In this document: positions 18,389-28,404 of the stretch, piece after piece
How positions within the stretch are numbered: the first letter of the stretch is position 1
Layout of the letters: each line of letters starts with the position of its first letter
Source of the DNA: UBA2638 sp046293135
GTDB taxonomy: Bacteria > Pseudomonadota > Alphaproteobacteria > Micavibrionales > Micavibrionaceae
NCBI GenBank assembly: GCA_046293135.1
Contig: JBKBPR010000002.1
Coordinates: 310,001-374,000 of the forward strand
Direction of reading: 5' to 3'
DNA length: 64,000 bases
Position numbers and translations under genes: made by a program
Notes under the pieces: generated by a model
Database searches by the model: none
Told to the model about the DNA's origin: nothing
Seen by the model: only the letters and a program-made list of their open reading frames with translations

Positions 18389-21300
18389 CTAATAATCCCA
18401 GCGCCAGAACACACCCGCGCCGCCTTGCGCATCTTGTCCGACTTCGCTTTCAACCGTGATGCGCGGGGTCAGCTCTATTTGCAGCTTGGCCGCGCCTGAG
18501 CCTTCCGCCCCGCTGCGCTCAACCTCCAAATACACTTTTTCGGTCAAATATTTTCCAACCCCGACGGAGGCCACGCCCTCCTCATCGGTATCGACACGGA
18601 TATCATCAAGCCCCGTGACCGAACGCACCATCGAGAGCGGATCGAAATTATTGCCGCCGCCGCGCCCCGTAAAGCGATCAACCGTTTGCTTGAGCTGAAT
18701 CGCCTGAAACGGTGTTATGCGATTCAAATCGCGGCCAAATAAAATGCGCGATAAAATTTCATCTTGCGGCATCGCGGGAACAGAGGAAAGCCGCAGAGAC
18801 GGCTCTTCAAATGCACCGCTCAGCGTAATCGATGCACGCGCCGTTCCAGCATCGGTACTGGCGACAATATCGAGATAGGGCGAGGGCGGGACGCTACCCT
18901 GAAAACGCAAATTGGCGCGGTCGATATCAAAGCGTTTTCCGAACTCCTCATAACGCCCGCGAATAGAAGAGAGCGTTCCGTGAATTGCAGGCTCGCCAAG
19001 CGTTCCGCTCATATCAAGCGCGCCGCCGAATTCCGCATCCAGCCCCCAGCCGCGCACAAAAATCCGGTTCTCGGCGCGGATAGCAATCTCCAAGGCGATC
19101 ATATCGGCCAGTGGCGTAGCGCGTTCATCCGCCGCGCTTTCAACAATATTGAGCTGCGGGATACTGGCATGAAAGCGTTCGGGAATGCGAATATCAAACG
19201 CGCCTAGATCAATCGTTCCTGCAAGTTTCAACACACTATTCTCACTAGCGTTGCCCCGTTGCCCTGATAAATTCAAAGCGCTGGATAATGTTCCATCAAC
19301 CATGCGCGATTGGAACAAGTGAAAATCACCAAGCTGCAAATTGATATTCGTGCGGGTAAGATCGGTTAATCCCAAAACACCCGAACCGCTTAAACGCCCA
19401 TCCGCGCCATCATGTGCACTCAAAGAAACAAGCTGTACATTTTGTTCATCAAGGCGGGCTTGCAAGCTCAAATCATGAAACGCCCCGCCCATCACCGCAT
19501 GAGTATAATAGCCGTTTTCAACATCTATCTGGCCGGAAAAGAGCGGCGCTGCGAGCGTGCCTGAAACCTCAGCCAACGCCGAAACATTCCCGCGCAATTC
19601 CTGATCGGGCGGCAGCGCAAGTTGCGCCAGATCATCAATTTTTCCGCGTAAATTGAGCGCGCCGCGCAAGGGCGCATTCTCACTCAGAACAAAATCAAAC
19701 GGATAAAACGCAAGCCGTACGGGGATAGAAAATTCCCCTGATAAATCCTCAATTCCCTCCCCTGTGCCGCGCAAATTGGCCTGCGCCATGCCGTCTTCAT
19801 AGCTTGCCGTAAGCGATAAATTGAGCGGTAAGCCGTTCATGACTTCAAGTGGCTTGGTCATGGACAACGCGGATTCAATTTTCGGCGCTTTTGCGCTGCC
19901 GTTTATTGCAACATCAAGATCCAGAGCCAAGGCTGAGAATTGCGGCGGCAGATCAATATCACCCGGCAAAGAAGCCAGTAAAAATTCACGCGTGCGAATG
20001 GCAATATCAAGCGCGTCCAAACCAGCTGCACCTCTAATAGAAATTGTTTCATCGGCAATGCCGAGCGTTAAATCAATATTACGAATTTGCGGCGTTTTTG
20101 CTGCGGCATTATCGGACGCGTTTATATCCGCTGCATCTGCATTTATTTCATCCATTTTAATGTCGTCCGCAACCGCAATGAGATTTAAGATATCCATCGC
20201 GCCGCCAAGCTGAACCGCTTGGCCTTGTAATATCGAGCGGATATCGAGCAATAAAGAATGCGCCGTGTTATCGGTGTTTTGCTGCAGCGTGAAGACGCCG
20301 TGTTCAATGGCAATATCACCCTCCAGACGTGCTTGCTCCAGACGCAATTCCGCCCGCTCAGGATAGATATTTTGGATATACGGCATATCGGCGGTGAATG
20401 CAATTTGCTGCACATTCGCCACATCATCATAGCCGAAATTTTGCAGTAAAATCTCAAGCGTAGCCGATTGAATATCGGGTTGCGCCACATGCGGTTTGAG
20501 TGCGAGTTTGATAACGCCAGAGCCTGAAAGCGGCTGGCTTGATAATTCATTATACCGCGCAAGATTATCGGCGCGTAGCTCTACCGCTCCCGCCATATTG
20601 TTTAGCGCCGTGTCATATTCGACCTGACCGCTTAAGGATAAATCAGGCGCGCTGCTCTCTGTGATTTCAACGCTGATAATTTCATCTGTTTTTTGAATAT
20701 CCGCGGCGAGAATAATCGGCACATCCTGATAGGCTGTTTGGATTTTTACATGGCCATTATCTGCCGTAAACGGATTTTCGATCTGCGCATCAATCTTGAT
20801 TTTTTCAAGGCCTTTTTGTTTATACTCCGGCAGCGTTGCTTCGCCGTTGAGTGTAAAATTTTCATTTGAAAGGGCAGCGCTTGTTTCAAAAATAATATCA
20901 GGTGATTGGATGCTGAACCGCTCAATGTTCATCGCACCCGTAGAGGAATCAATCCGCGCCCGCAGCTCGATTTTTTCCGGCAAGCGGTTTTGCGCCGAAG
21001 CTGGTTTTTCATTGTCTTGCGCTGTCATTTTTTCCGGTTGCGGCGGCACAGAAATCGCGCTCACAGCCTTGATTGGTTTTATGGTGAGCGCGCCGCTCAA
21101 ATCAACAAAACGCTGCTCTTTTATTGTGGTTTCAATCCGCAAACGCGGCGCGAATTTTAACTCTTCCTCACCCGCCAATCCCGCATGTAAAATCATTTTG
21201 CCAATCTGCAAATCATTGAGCGCAAAATGATAAAAATGCAAATCGGGAATTTCAAATGGCTGTAACGCAAAGGGCGTTACTGCGTCTGGCTCAGGCTCTA

Positions 21301-21724
21301 GTTGTTCCTCTTTATCCAAGAGCGCATCATCGCCTTTGTCATCTTTTTGGTCAAAAGACGGCAAGCGATAAAGCGTGAGCGTGCCAATCTCAACCCCTAG
21401 CTTGGCTTGTTTGGCGGCGAGCGGGAAAATTCTGGGGCGCAGCACAATATAATCCATCATCCCCAAAAGTCCGTCCGTGTCGGAGAATTCAAGATCATGC
21501 ACACGCAGCCCTTGCGGGAAAGAATAGCTGAAGCGTGAAAAACGCAGCATATAGCCATGGGGCTCCAACTGCTCTTGGATTTGCGCCTGTACCCAGCGTT
21601 GTCCGTTTTCGGTTTTAAGCCAGAACAATGCGCCGCCCAAAGCAAATTGCACAAGGAAAATTGCGATCAAGAAAACCGAGAGCAAGCCGATCAGGCTGTG
21701 TTTTATATATCGTGACCCTGTCAT
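18389..21724 (-). CDS. tamB: Translocation and assembly module inner-membrane protein TamB
   Basis: A 1111-residue AsmA-like envelope protein. It begins with a single membrane anchor (residues about 10-32). A long run of beta-rich repeats spanning the periplasm follows, and it ends in the DUF490/TamB domain (GRDLNRITPFQAIQLKQT, then KLQIELTPRITVESEVG). It works with TamA in outer-membrane protein insertion or lipid transport to the outer membrane. Its ATG overlaps the tamA stop by one base (TAATG), so the pair is co-translated. An Asn/Ala/Asp-rich low-complexity stretch lies near residues 525-545. Confidence 0.9.
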   Translation of the reverse strand: MTGSRYIKHSLIGLLSVFLIAIFLVQFALGGALFWLKTENGQRWVQAQIQEQLEPHGYMLRFSRFSYSFPQGLRVHDLEFSDTDGLLGMMDYIVLRPRIFPLAAKQAKLGVEIGTLTLYRLPSFDQKDDKGDDALLDKEEQLEPEPDAVTPFALQPFEIPDLHFYHFALNDLQIGKMILHAGLAGEEELKFAPRLRIETTIKEQRFVDLSGALTIKPIKAVSAISVPPQPEKMTAQDNEKPASAQNRLPEKIELRARIDSSTGAMNIERFSIQSPDIIFETSAALSNENFTLNGEATLPEYKQKGLEKIKIDAQIENPFTADNGHVKIQTAYQDVPIILAADIQKTDEIISVEITESSAPDLSLSGQVEYDTALNNMAGAVELRADNLARYNELSSQPLSGSGVIKLALKPHVAQPDIQSATLEILLQNFGYDDVANVQQIAFTADMPYIQNIYPERAELRLEQARLEGDIAIEHGVFTLQQNTDNTAHSLLLDIRSILQGQAVQLGGAMDILNLIAVADDIKMDEINADAADINASDNAAAKTPQIRNIDLTLGIADETISIRGAAGLDALDIAIRTREFLLASLPGDIDLPPQFSALALDLDVAINGSAKAPKIESALSMTKPLEVMNGLPLNLSLTASYEDGMAQANLRGTGEGIEDLSGEFSIPVRLAFYPFDFVLSENAPLRGALNLRGKIDDLAQLALPPDQELRGNVSALAEVSGTLAAPLFSGQIDVENGYYTHAVMGGAFHDLSLQARLDEQNVQLVSLSAHDGADGRLSGSGVLGLTDLTRTNINLQLGDFHLFQSRMVDGTLSSALNLSGQRGNASENSVLKLAGTIDLGAFDIRIPERFHASIPQLNIVESAADERATPLADMIALEIAIRAENRIFVRGWGLDAEFGGALDMSGTLGEPAIHGTLSSIRGRYEEFGKRFDIDRANLRFQGSVPPSPYLDIVASTDAGTARASITLSGAFEEPSLRLSSVPAMPQDEILSRILFGRDLNRITPFQAIQLKQTVDRFTGRGGGNNFDPLSMVRSVTGLDDIRVDTDEEGVASVGVGKYLTEKVYLEVERSGAEGSGAAKLQIELTPRITVESEVGQDAQGGAGVFWRWDY

Positions 21725-23511
21725 TAAAACGCCTGCCCTATGCTGAGATAAAATTGATAATTGCGGTCGAGATTATCTTTTTCGGTGAGCGGCACGGCCA
21801 CATCAAACCGTAACGGCCCGAAACCTGTAAAGTACCGAACACCAAGCCCCGCGCCGATTGCCAGATTGTTGAAATCGGGAAACGTGTCATCGGAAACGCT
21901 TCCGGCATCAACAAACATTACCCCGCCCATCGTTTCGGTAAAGCGGTTGCGCAGCTCCAGCGAGCCTGTCGCAAAAGATAACCCGCCCGCCGATTCGCCA
22001 TTCTCGAAAGGCCCTACCTCCTGAAACCCGTAACCGCGCACAGACCCGCCGCCGCCCGCATAAAATCTCTCCGTTGCCGGAAGGTCAAAACGGCTCTCTC
22101 CGATAATACTCCCTGCATCGGCGCGCAGTGCGACCACGAAATTTTTTGATCCTGTCGGCGTAAGATATGTGCGCGCTCCGCCCTCAATTTTTGTGAAGGG
22201 ATCACTTTCTCCGAAGGCATCAATCACAGGGCGCACCGTGGCATTTATGAGCCAGCCTTTGGTCGGATCAAGTGAGTTATCACGATTATCAAACACAGCG
22301 CTCACCGGAAAGGAGACCAGCCCGAATGTACGCTTTTCGCGGCTATCCTCGATTTGTGTAAGCGCCAGATTTGAGCCAACCGATACAGTTAAGCGCCGCG
22401 TAACCTTGCGGCTAATTCTACCGCCGAAGTTAATCCCCAGCTCCTCAAACGCATCCGTATCCTGACGGCGAATAGATGAATTCAAGAACAAGGTTTGATC
22501 TGGCCGCCAGAAAAACGGTTTTGAAAATTCAGCGCCCAAGCTTTGTTTGAGCTGGTTTACGCTCAGCGTTGTTACCAATTTTTCAGCCTGCCCGAGAAAA
22601 TTGCGGTGCTCCCAACCCAACGTCAAACCGACACCCTCATCTGTGTAATAGCTCAACCCGCCCTTGATGCTGCGATGCGCCCGCTCCCGTATGCTCATCA
22701 CGACATCAACACGCCCATCCTCATCCGGCGCATCGGGAAGAACACTCTCGGCGCGTGAGAAAAGTCCGCTTTCCAGCAAGGTTGTTTTGAACCGCTCAAT
22801 ACGTTCACGGCGAAAACAATCGCCCTCTTTCCACGGTAATAATTTGCGGATATAGGCTTCCTTTATGCTCTCCAGCCCTTCAAAGCTGACACTGCCGAAA
22901 TTGGCCTCCGCGCCCTTTTCAATAAAGAATGTCAGGTCAGCCGTTTTGGCGTTTTGATCGAGCAAAACCTCATGGCGAATGGCGAGGTTAAAATAACATC
23001 CGTCCTTGCCGAGAATATCTTTCATTGCCGCTTGGGTTTTCAGCACTGTTTCAGCATCAAGCGGATCACCCGCATTGATCGCGGAAAAATCAAAATAATC
23101 CTGATAAATCTCGGCAGGCTCTAACGTTACCGATTGAATTTTATATTGCGCGCCGCTGTCTATTTGAAACTCCCCCGCCAGCGGCCTGTCTTCATCAGCG
23201 ACAAATTCAACGGAAGCATCATAATAGCCCCTGGCTCGTAAGGCTGTTTCAAGATCGCGGGCGATCATATATTCACGGTATGCGGTGGCGCGGGTAAACT
23301 CTTCACTGCCCGTTTCTTCTTCGATATCATCCATCAAGCGGTCTTTGAGGATTTCGGAAAGATAGACTTCCATACCCGTATCAACGCCGTTAAAACCAGA
23401 GAAACGATAATCGGTCTTTTGTCCGAAAAACGGCAAACAGGCGCTCAAGAGAACTGCGCTCAAACACATAAGAAAAAAAGTCAGGCTCTGATTTTGAAAC
23501 CGCGCTTTCAT
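21724..23511 (-). CDS. tamA: TamA outer-membrane barrel protein (Omp85 family)
   Basis: A 595-residue Omp85 protein with N-terminal POTRA domains (about 35-280) and a C-terminal 16-strand barrel. Recognisable barrel features are RFYAGGGGSVRGYGFQ (substrate-binding loop) and the final strand ending in QFYLSIGQAF with a terminal Phe. Unusually, the export signal ends in L22-S23-A24-C25, a good lipoprotein lipobox with Leu at +2, so the mature protein may be lipid-anchored as well as barrel-inserted. It is translationally coupled to tamB. Partner identity and order match the TamAB module. Confidence 0.88.
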   Translation of the reverse strand: MKARFQNQSLTFFLMCLSAVLLSACLPFFGQKTDYRFSGFNGVDTGMEVYLSEILKDRLMDDIEEETGSEEFTRATAYREYMIARDLETALRARGYYDASVEFVADEDRPLAGEFQIDSGAQYKIQSVTLEPAEIYQDYFDFSAINAGDPLDAETVLKTQAAMKDILGKDGCYFNLAIRHEVLLDQNAKTADLTFFIEKGAEANFGSVSFEGLESIKEAYIRKLLPWKEGDCFRRERIERFKTTLLESGLFSRAESVLPDAPDEDGRVDVVMSIRERAHRSIKGGLSYYTDEGVGLTLGWEHRNFLGQAEKLVTTLSVNQLKQSLGAEFSKPFFWRPDQTLFLNSSIRRQDTDAFEELGINFGGRISRKVTRRLTVSVGSNLALTQIEDSREKRTFGLVSFPVSAVFDNRDNSLDPTKGWLINATVRPVIDAFGESDPFTKIEGGARTYLTPTGSKNFVVALRADAGSIIGESRFDLPATERFYAGGGGSVRGYGFQEVGPFENGESAGGLSFATGSLELRNRFTETMGGVMFVDAGSVSDDTFPDFNNLAIGAGLGVRYFTGFGPLRFDVAVPLTEKDNLDRNYQFYLSIGQAF

Positions 23512-23611
23512 CTTTATTCCTATAGCCGCTTTTGAATGAAAAGAAAACCGCGAAGGGTTTATAGTCTTGGCTCTTTCTTCGCTCTTTTCCGCTATGATCC
23601 GCTACAATCTA

Positions 23612-25087
23612 CTACTCGTCGGTTTCGATTTGCGCTGTTTCAGCCTGCTGCTCCGCGTTTAGGTTATCCTCTTCCAATGCGCCGCCACCCATCACGCGGA
23701 ACAGATTGACCAGATTGGCGAGATAGGCCTGTTGGGTAAGGATATCATTTTGCTGGAACTGATACAGATCGCGCTGCGCGTCCAATACGCTCAAGAAACT
23801 ATCCACGCCCGATCTATAACGCGCATCGGAGATATTATAAACCTGCTGCGCCGCCGCGACCAGATCACGCTGCGCCCTCAGCTGCTCGGTCAAGGTCGCC
23901 CGCGCCGCCAGCTCATCGGCAATCTCACGAAAAGCGCGTTGAATGGAATGCTCATAATTCAGCACGGCTTTATCCCTGCGGATTTCAGCCAGATCAAGAT
24001 TGGCTGCATTCTCCCCGCCGCGGAAAATCGGCAAGGTAATTTGCGGTAAGAACGACCACGCACCCGCCGCCCCGCCTGTAAACAGGCTCGATAGTGCCGT
24101 GCTGGCAAATCCGGCGCTGGTGGTAAGCGTTAGTGACGGGAAAAACGCCGCCCGCGCTGCGCCGATATCGGCATTACGCGACATCAACTCATATTCCGCT
24201 TGACGGATATCCGGCCGCGCCAGAATAATATCCGAAGGCAGCGGGACTGTGATGTTCTCGACAATCGCAATATCGTTCAGCGTCGAATTCGGCAGTAAGC
24301 TCTCATCATGCGCCACACCCATCAGCAGCATGAGCGCGTTTTTGTCCTGCTCGACAAAGCGGCGATATTGATGGAGATTGACCTCCGCCGTTCCGACGGC
24401 TGTGCGCGCTCTAGCAACATCTTGCGCCGTCCCTGCTCCACGGCGAAGACTTTCGGAGAGCAGATTATAGGTCTGGCGCTGCGCCTCCAGAGTTTTTTCA
24501 GTCAGGTTAAGCAATTCCAGATCGGTCAGATATTGCAAATAAGCATTCGCAGTTTCGGCAATCAACGCCGAGCGCACCGCATTTCGTCCTTCAATACTGG
24601 CCAAAACGCTATTGATCGCAGCTTCGTTGCGGCTGCGGATTTTGCCGAAAACATCAATCTCATAACCGCTCAAACCGATATTGGCGCGGTTTAGCTCGGT
24701 GATACTGGCGCGCCCCGTTGGGCTGGTGTTATCAGTATTGCGCTCACGCAAAGACGACAATCCGGCATTGATATCGGGCAATAAATCAGAGCGGCTGATA
24801 CGGTATTGCGCCCGCGCCTCCTCAATATTCAGCGCCGCCATTTTCAAATCGCGGTTATTTTGCAGCGCAATCCCAATCACTTTCCACAATTCAGGCGCGT
24901 TGAAATAGGATCTCCATTCGATATAACTTGCGGCGCGTTCGCCCTCCTCACTCATATAAGCGGGGAGCATGTGCCAGCTCTCGGCCACGGGCGGGGCGGG
25001 GCGATCAAAATTCGGCACCATCGTGCACGCCGCCACCGAAGAGGCCATAACCAAACCCATAACGGAAAGAGTTAAGAATTTTTGCAT
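23612..25087 (-). CDS. RND efflux outer-membrane lipoprotein (OprM/NodT family)
   Basis: A 491-residue outer-membrane factor of a tripartite efflux pump. The lipobox ends at Cys21 (SVAAC), and two repeated OEP domains follow, with the typical helical hairpin segments (AALNIEEARAQYRISRSDLLP and its second copy near residue 300). The C terminus is a short acidic tail. Its ATG overlaps the stop codon of the pump gene by one base (TAATG), so it is the last gene of the three-gene efflux operon. It forms the channel through the outer membrane for the pump and adaptor upstream. Confidence 0.92.
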   Translation of the reverse strand: MQKFLTLSVMGLVMASSVAACTMVPNFDRPAPPVAESWHMLPAYMSEEGERAASYIEWRSYFNAPELWKVIGIALQNNRDLKMAALNIEEARAQYRISRSDLLPDINAGLSSLRERNTDNTSPTGRASITELNRANIGLSGYEIDVFGKIRSRNEAAINSVLASIEGRNAVRSALIAETANAYLQYLTDLELLNLTEKTLEAQRQTYNLLSESLRRGAGTAQDVARARTAVGTAEVNLHQYRRFVEQDKNALMLLMGVAHDESLLPNSTLNDIAIVENITVPLPSDIILARPDIRQAEYELMSRNADIGAARAAFFPSLTLTTSAGFASTALSSLFTGGAAGAWSFLPQITLPIFRGGENAANLDLAEIRRDKAVLNYEHSIQRAFREIADELAARATLTEQLRAQRDLVAAAQQVYNISDARYRSGVDSFLSVLDAQRDLYQFQQNDILTQQAYLANLVNLFRVMGGGALEEDNLNAEQQAETAQIETDE

Positions 25088-28000
25088 TATTCGCCAGCCT
25101 TTTCGGGTTTGTCAGTTTTGGTTGATTTTACAGACTTTGCAGTCTTTGCGGATTTTTTATCAACAGTAGATACAGCCACCGTTGCTGTTGCCGCAGCGCT
25201 TCGCAGCTCTCTGCGCTCGAAAATTTTCGACACCGCAACGTAAAATAGAGGCACGAAGAAAATCGCCAGACATGTCGCCGCCGCCATTCCAGCCATCACG
25301 GCAATACCCATTCCGTTCTGACTGGCCGCGCCCGCGCCAGACGCCATCACGAGCGGCAACACCCCCAACATAAAGGTGAACGAGGTCATCATAATCGGGC
25401 GAAAGCGCTGTTTGGAGGCAATCGCTGTCGCTTCGACAAGATCATAACCTTCGGCGCGTAAATTCTTGGAAAACTCAACAATCAAAATCGCATTTCGCGC
25501 CGCCAGCCCTACGGTTGTCAACAAGCCAACCTGCAAGAACACATCGTTGGGCAGTACGAAGAAATAAGCGGCGATAACCGATCCCAAAACGCCGAGCGGC
25601 GTGACCAGCATCACAGCCATCGGCACGACCCAACTTTCATAGAGCGCTGCCAGACATAAGAACACAATCAAAATCGAAAGCACGAATAAAAGTGGCGCTT
25701 GCGAACCCGCCGCCCGTTCCTCATAAGAAATACCGAACCACTCAATGCCAATTCCTTCGGGCAGGGTGGCGACGATTTTTTCAATTTCGGCCATGGCCAC
25801 GCCAGAGCTAATACCTTGGGTGGGTGCGCCTTGGATATTCACCGATGAATTGCCGTTAAAGCGTTCCAATCGCGGTGAACCGAATGTCCATTCATGTGTT
25901 GCAAAGGTACTGAACGGGATCATCTCGCCGTTATTATTGCGCACATACCACTTCGCCAGATCATCGGGCATCATACGGTGCGGTGCGTCCGATTGCATAT
26001 AAACGCGCTTGATACGTCCGCGATCAAGGAAATCATTCACATAGCTGCCGCCCCATGCGATTTGCAATGTGCGGTTAATATCGCTCAAGGATAGACCAAC
26101 CGCCGAAGCTTTCTCGCTATCAATATTGACGCGGAATTGCGGTACGTCATTCAAACCGTTCGGACGCACACCGGTCAATAGGGGGTTTTGTCCCGCCGCG
26201 CCCAAAAGCTGGTTACGCGCATTCATCAAGGCCTCATGTCCCAAGCCGCCACGATCAACCAGCTGGAAATCAAAGCCCGATGCATTTCCAAGCTCACGAA
26301 TTGGCGGCGGGAAAAAGGCAAAAGCCATCGCATCCTTGATTTGCGAGAATGTTCCCATTGCCTGCCGCGAGATTGCAAAAACGCTTTGATCTTCGCGCTT
26401 TCTCTCGCTCCAATCCTTCAAGCCGACAAAACCGAAAGCCGCATTTTGCGCCGATCCTGAAAAGCTGAATCCGACCACGGTAAAGAGGTGTTCGATTGAA
26501 TCCTGTTTATCTTCGCTCAGGAAATAATCCTCTACCTGCTTGACGGATTCGAGCGTTCGTTCAGCCGTTGAGCCGGGCGGCGTGCTGACCATCATAAACA
26601 TATAGCCCTGATCTTCATCAGGCAAAAATGATGTCGGCAGCTGGGCGAAAATATAGCCAAGCCCGACCAACAACATAATATAAACCGCAACGAAACGCTT
26701 TACACGGTGAACCATATAACCCGTTGCGCTTTGATACGCATCACGGCCTTTATTAAAATTGCGGTTGAACCAGCCGAAAAACCCCTTTTTCTTTTCGTGA
26801 TCGTGATGCGGCTCATTTTTAAGCATCGTCGCGCAAAGCGGGGGAATAAGGACAATCGCCACAACCACCGAAAGCGCCATGGCCGAAACAATCGTAATCG
26901 AGAACTGTTTGTAAATTGCGCCCGCCGAGCCGCCGAAAAACGCCATCGGCACAAACACGGCGGAAAGCACGGCGGCAATACCAACCAAAGCGCCGATAAT
27001 CTGCCCCATTGATTTTTTGGTGGCCTCCAGCGGGGAGAGCTTATCCTCACGCATTACACGTTCGACATTTTCCACCACGACAATCGCATCATCAACGAGC
27101 AGCCCGATTGCCAGAACCAGCGCAAAGAGCGTGAGCATATTGATTGAAAATCCGAATATATACAAAATCGCCATCGTTCCGAGCAATACAACCGGAACGC
27201 TCATGGTCGGGATCAGCGTAGCGCGGAAATTTTGCAGGAAAATATACATCACCAAAAACACGAGAGTGATCGCTTTAAAGAGCGTAAAGACAACCGTGCT
27301 GATCGATTGCTTGACGAATGGGGTGGTATCAAGCGGGTAGATAATTTTTACCCCCTCCGGCAAAAATTCCGATAGCTCACTCACCCGCGCCTTGACAAGA
27401 TCAGCCGTTTCCAAAGCATTTGCGCCCGTTGCCAGCGTCACGGCCATACCTGCCGCTGGATTGCGCTTATAACGAGCAATCCGTGAATACCCCTCCGCGC
27501 CCAGTTCAACCTTCGCCACATCGCGCAAACGAATTTGTGAGCCGTCCGTATTGACCCTCAAGATAATACGCTCGAAATCCTCAACCGTTTGCAGGCGCGA
27601 TTGCGCGATGATCGTGGCATTGATTTGCTGACCTTCTATCGCCGGACGACCGCCAAGCTGCCCAGCGGAGATATCGGTATTTTGCACCTGAACCGCCGCT
27701 TGAACATCAAGCGGAGTCAGGCCGTAGCTGTTTAATTTCGCAGGATCGACCCAGATCCGCATGGCGTTTTGATCACCAAATACACGGACATTCCCAACGC
27801 CGTTGACCCGCGCAATCTGGTCACTGAAGGTCGAAATTAAAATATCACTCAACTGATCTTGCGTCAGTTGCCCGCTCTGATCATACATCCCGACAATCAG
27901 CAAGAAACTCTCATTAGCCTTAGCAACCGTCACACCAAGCTCTTGCACTTCGCGCGGCAATTGTGTCACGGCGCCTTGCACCTTGTTCTGGGTTTGCACC

Positions 28001-28308
28001 TGGGCAATGTCAGGGTCGGCCTCCGGCTCAAAGGTCAGGGTAATGCTCATCGAGCCATCAGAGCTATTGGCCGTGAAATAGCGCAGATTATCAATTCCTG
28101 TCAGGCGCTGCTCAATCACCTGTGTAACCGAATTTTCAACCGTCTGCGCCGAAGCGCCGGGGTAATTCGCGCTAATAGAAACAGTCGGCGGGGCGATGGT
28201 CGGGTATTGCTGCACAGGGAGTGCGAGCAGCGCCAAAGCTCCGGCCAGCATAATCAAAATCGAAATCACCCACGCAAAGACAGGCCGTTCAATAAAATAA
28301 TTCGCCAT
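25087..28308 (-). CDS. RND multidrug efflux permease (AcrB/MexB, HAE1 type)
   Basis: An inner-membrane proton/drug antiporter of about 1073 residues. It begins with the canonical MANYFIERPVFAWV, which fixes the start 12 codons inside the longest frame. The paired proton-relay aspartates are in LAIGLLVDDAIVVVENVERV in TM4. Twelve membrane segments and two large periplasmic loops are in normal order. The C-terminal tail is unusually Lys/Ala/Thr/Val-rich (KSAKTAKSVKSTKTDKPEKAGE), extending the protein by about 25 residues over MexB. It lies between the adaptor gene and the outer-membrane factor and is overlapped by the latter. No TetR-type regulator adjoins the operon. Confidence 0.94.
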   Translation of the reverse strand: MANYFIERPVFAWVISILIMLAGALALLALPVQQYPTIAPPTVSISANYPGASAQTVENSVTQVIEQRLTGIDNLRYFTANSSDGSMSITLTFEPEADPDIAQVQTQNKVQGAVTQLPREVQELGVTVAKANESFLLIVGMYDQSGQLTQDQLSDILISTFSDQIARVNGVGNVRVFGDQNAMRIWVDPAKLNSYGLTPLDVQAAVQVQNTDISAGQLGGRPAIEGQQINATIIAQSRLQTVEDFERIILRVNTDGSQIRLRDVAKVELGAEGYSRIARYKRNPAAGMAVTLATGANALETADLVKARVSELSEFLPEGVKIIYPLDTTPFVKQSISTVVFTLFKAITLVFLVMYIFLQNFRATLIPTMSVPVVLLGTMAILYIFGFSINMLTLFALVLAIGLLVDDAIVVVENVERVMREDKLSPLEATKKSMGQIIGALVGIAAVLSAVFVPMAFFGGSAGAIYKQFSITIVSAMALSVVVAIVLIPPLCATMLKNEPHHDHEKKKGFFGWFNRNFNKGRDAYQSATGYMVHRVKRFVAVYIMLLVGLGYIFAQLPTSFLPDEDQGYMFMMVSTPPGSTAERTLESVKQVEDYFLSEDKQDSIEHLFTVVGFSFSGSAQNAAFGFVGLKDWSERKREDQSVFAISRQAMGTFSQIKDAMAFAFFPPPIRELGNASGFDFQLVDRGGLGHEALMNARNQLLGAAGQNPLLTGVRPNGLNDVPQFRVNIDSEKASAVGLSLSDINRTLQIAWGGSYVNDFLDRGRIKRVYMQSDAPHRMMPDDLAKWYVRNNNGEMIPFSTFATHEWTFGSPRLERFNGNSSVNIQGAPTQGISSGVAMAEIEKIVATLPEGIGIEWFGISYEERAAGSQAPLLFVLSILIVFLCLAALYESWVVPMAVMLVTPLGVLGSVIAAYFFVLPNDVFLQVGLLTTVGLAARNAILIVEFSKNLRAEGYDLVEATAIASKQRFRPIMMTSFTFMLGVLPLVMASGAGAASQNGMGIAVMAGMAAATCLAIFFVPLFYVAVSKIFERRELRSAAATATVAVSTVDKKSAKTAKSVKSTKTDKPEKAGE

Positions 28309-28404
28309 ATTTTTCTCTCGCCTTGCTGTGTTTGATTTGCCCAAAGATTTGAGTGTTGTTCTATTGATTTACTTTATTTAATAGTAATGCACGATCGAGC
28401 GGCT

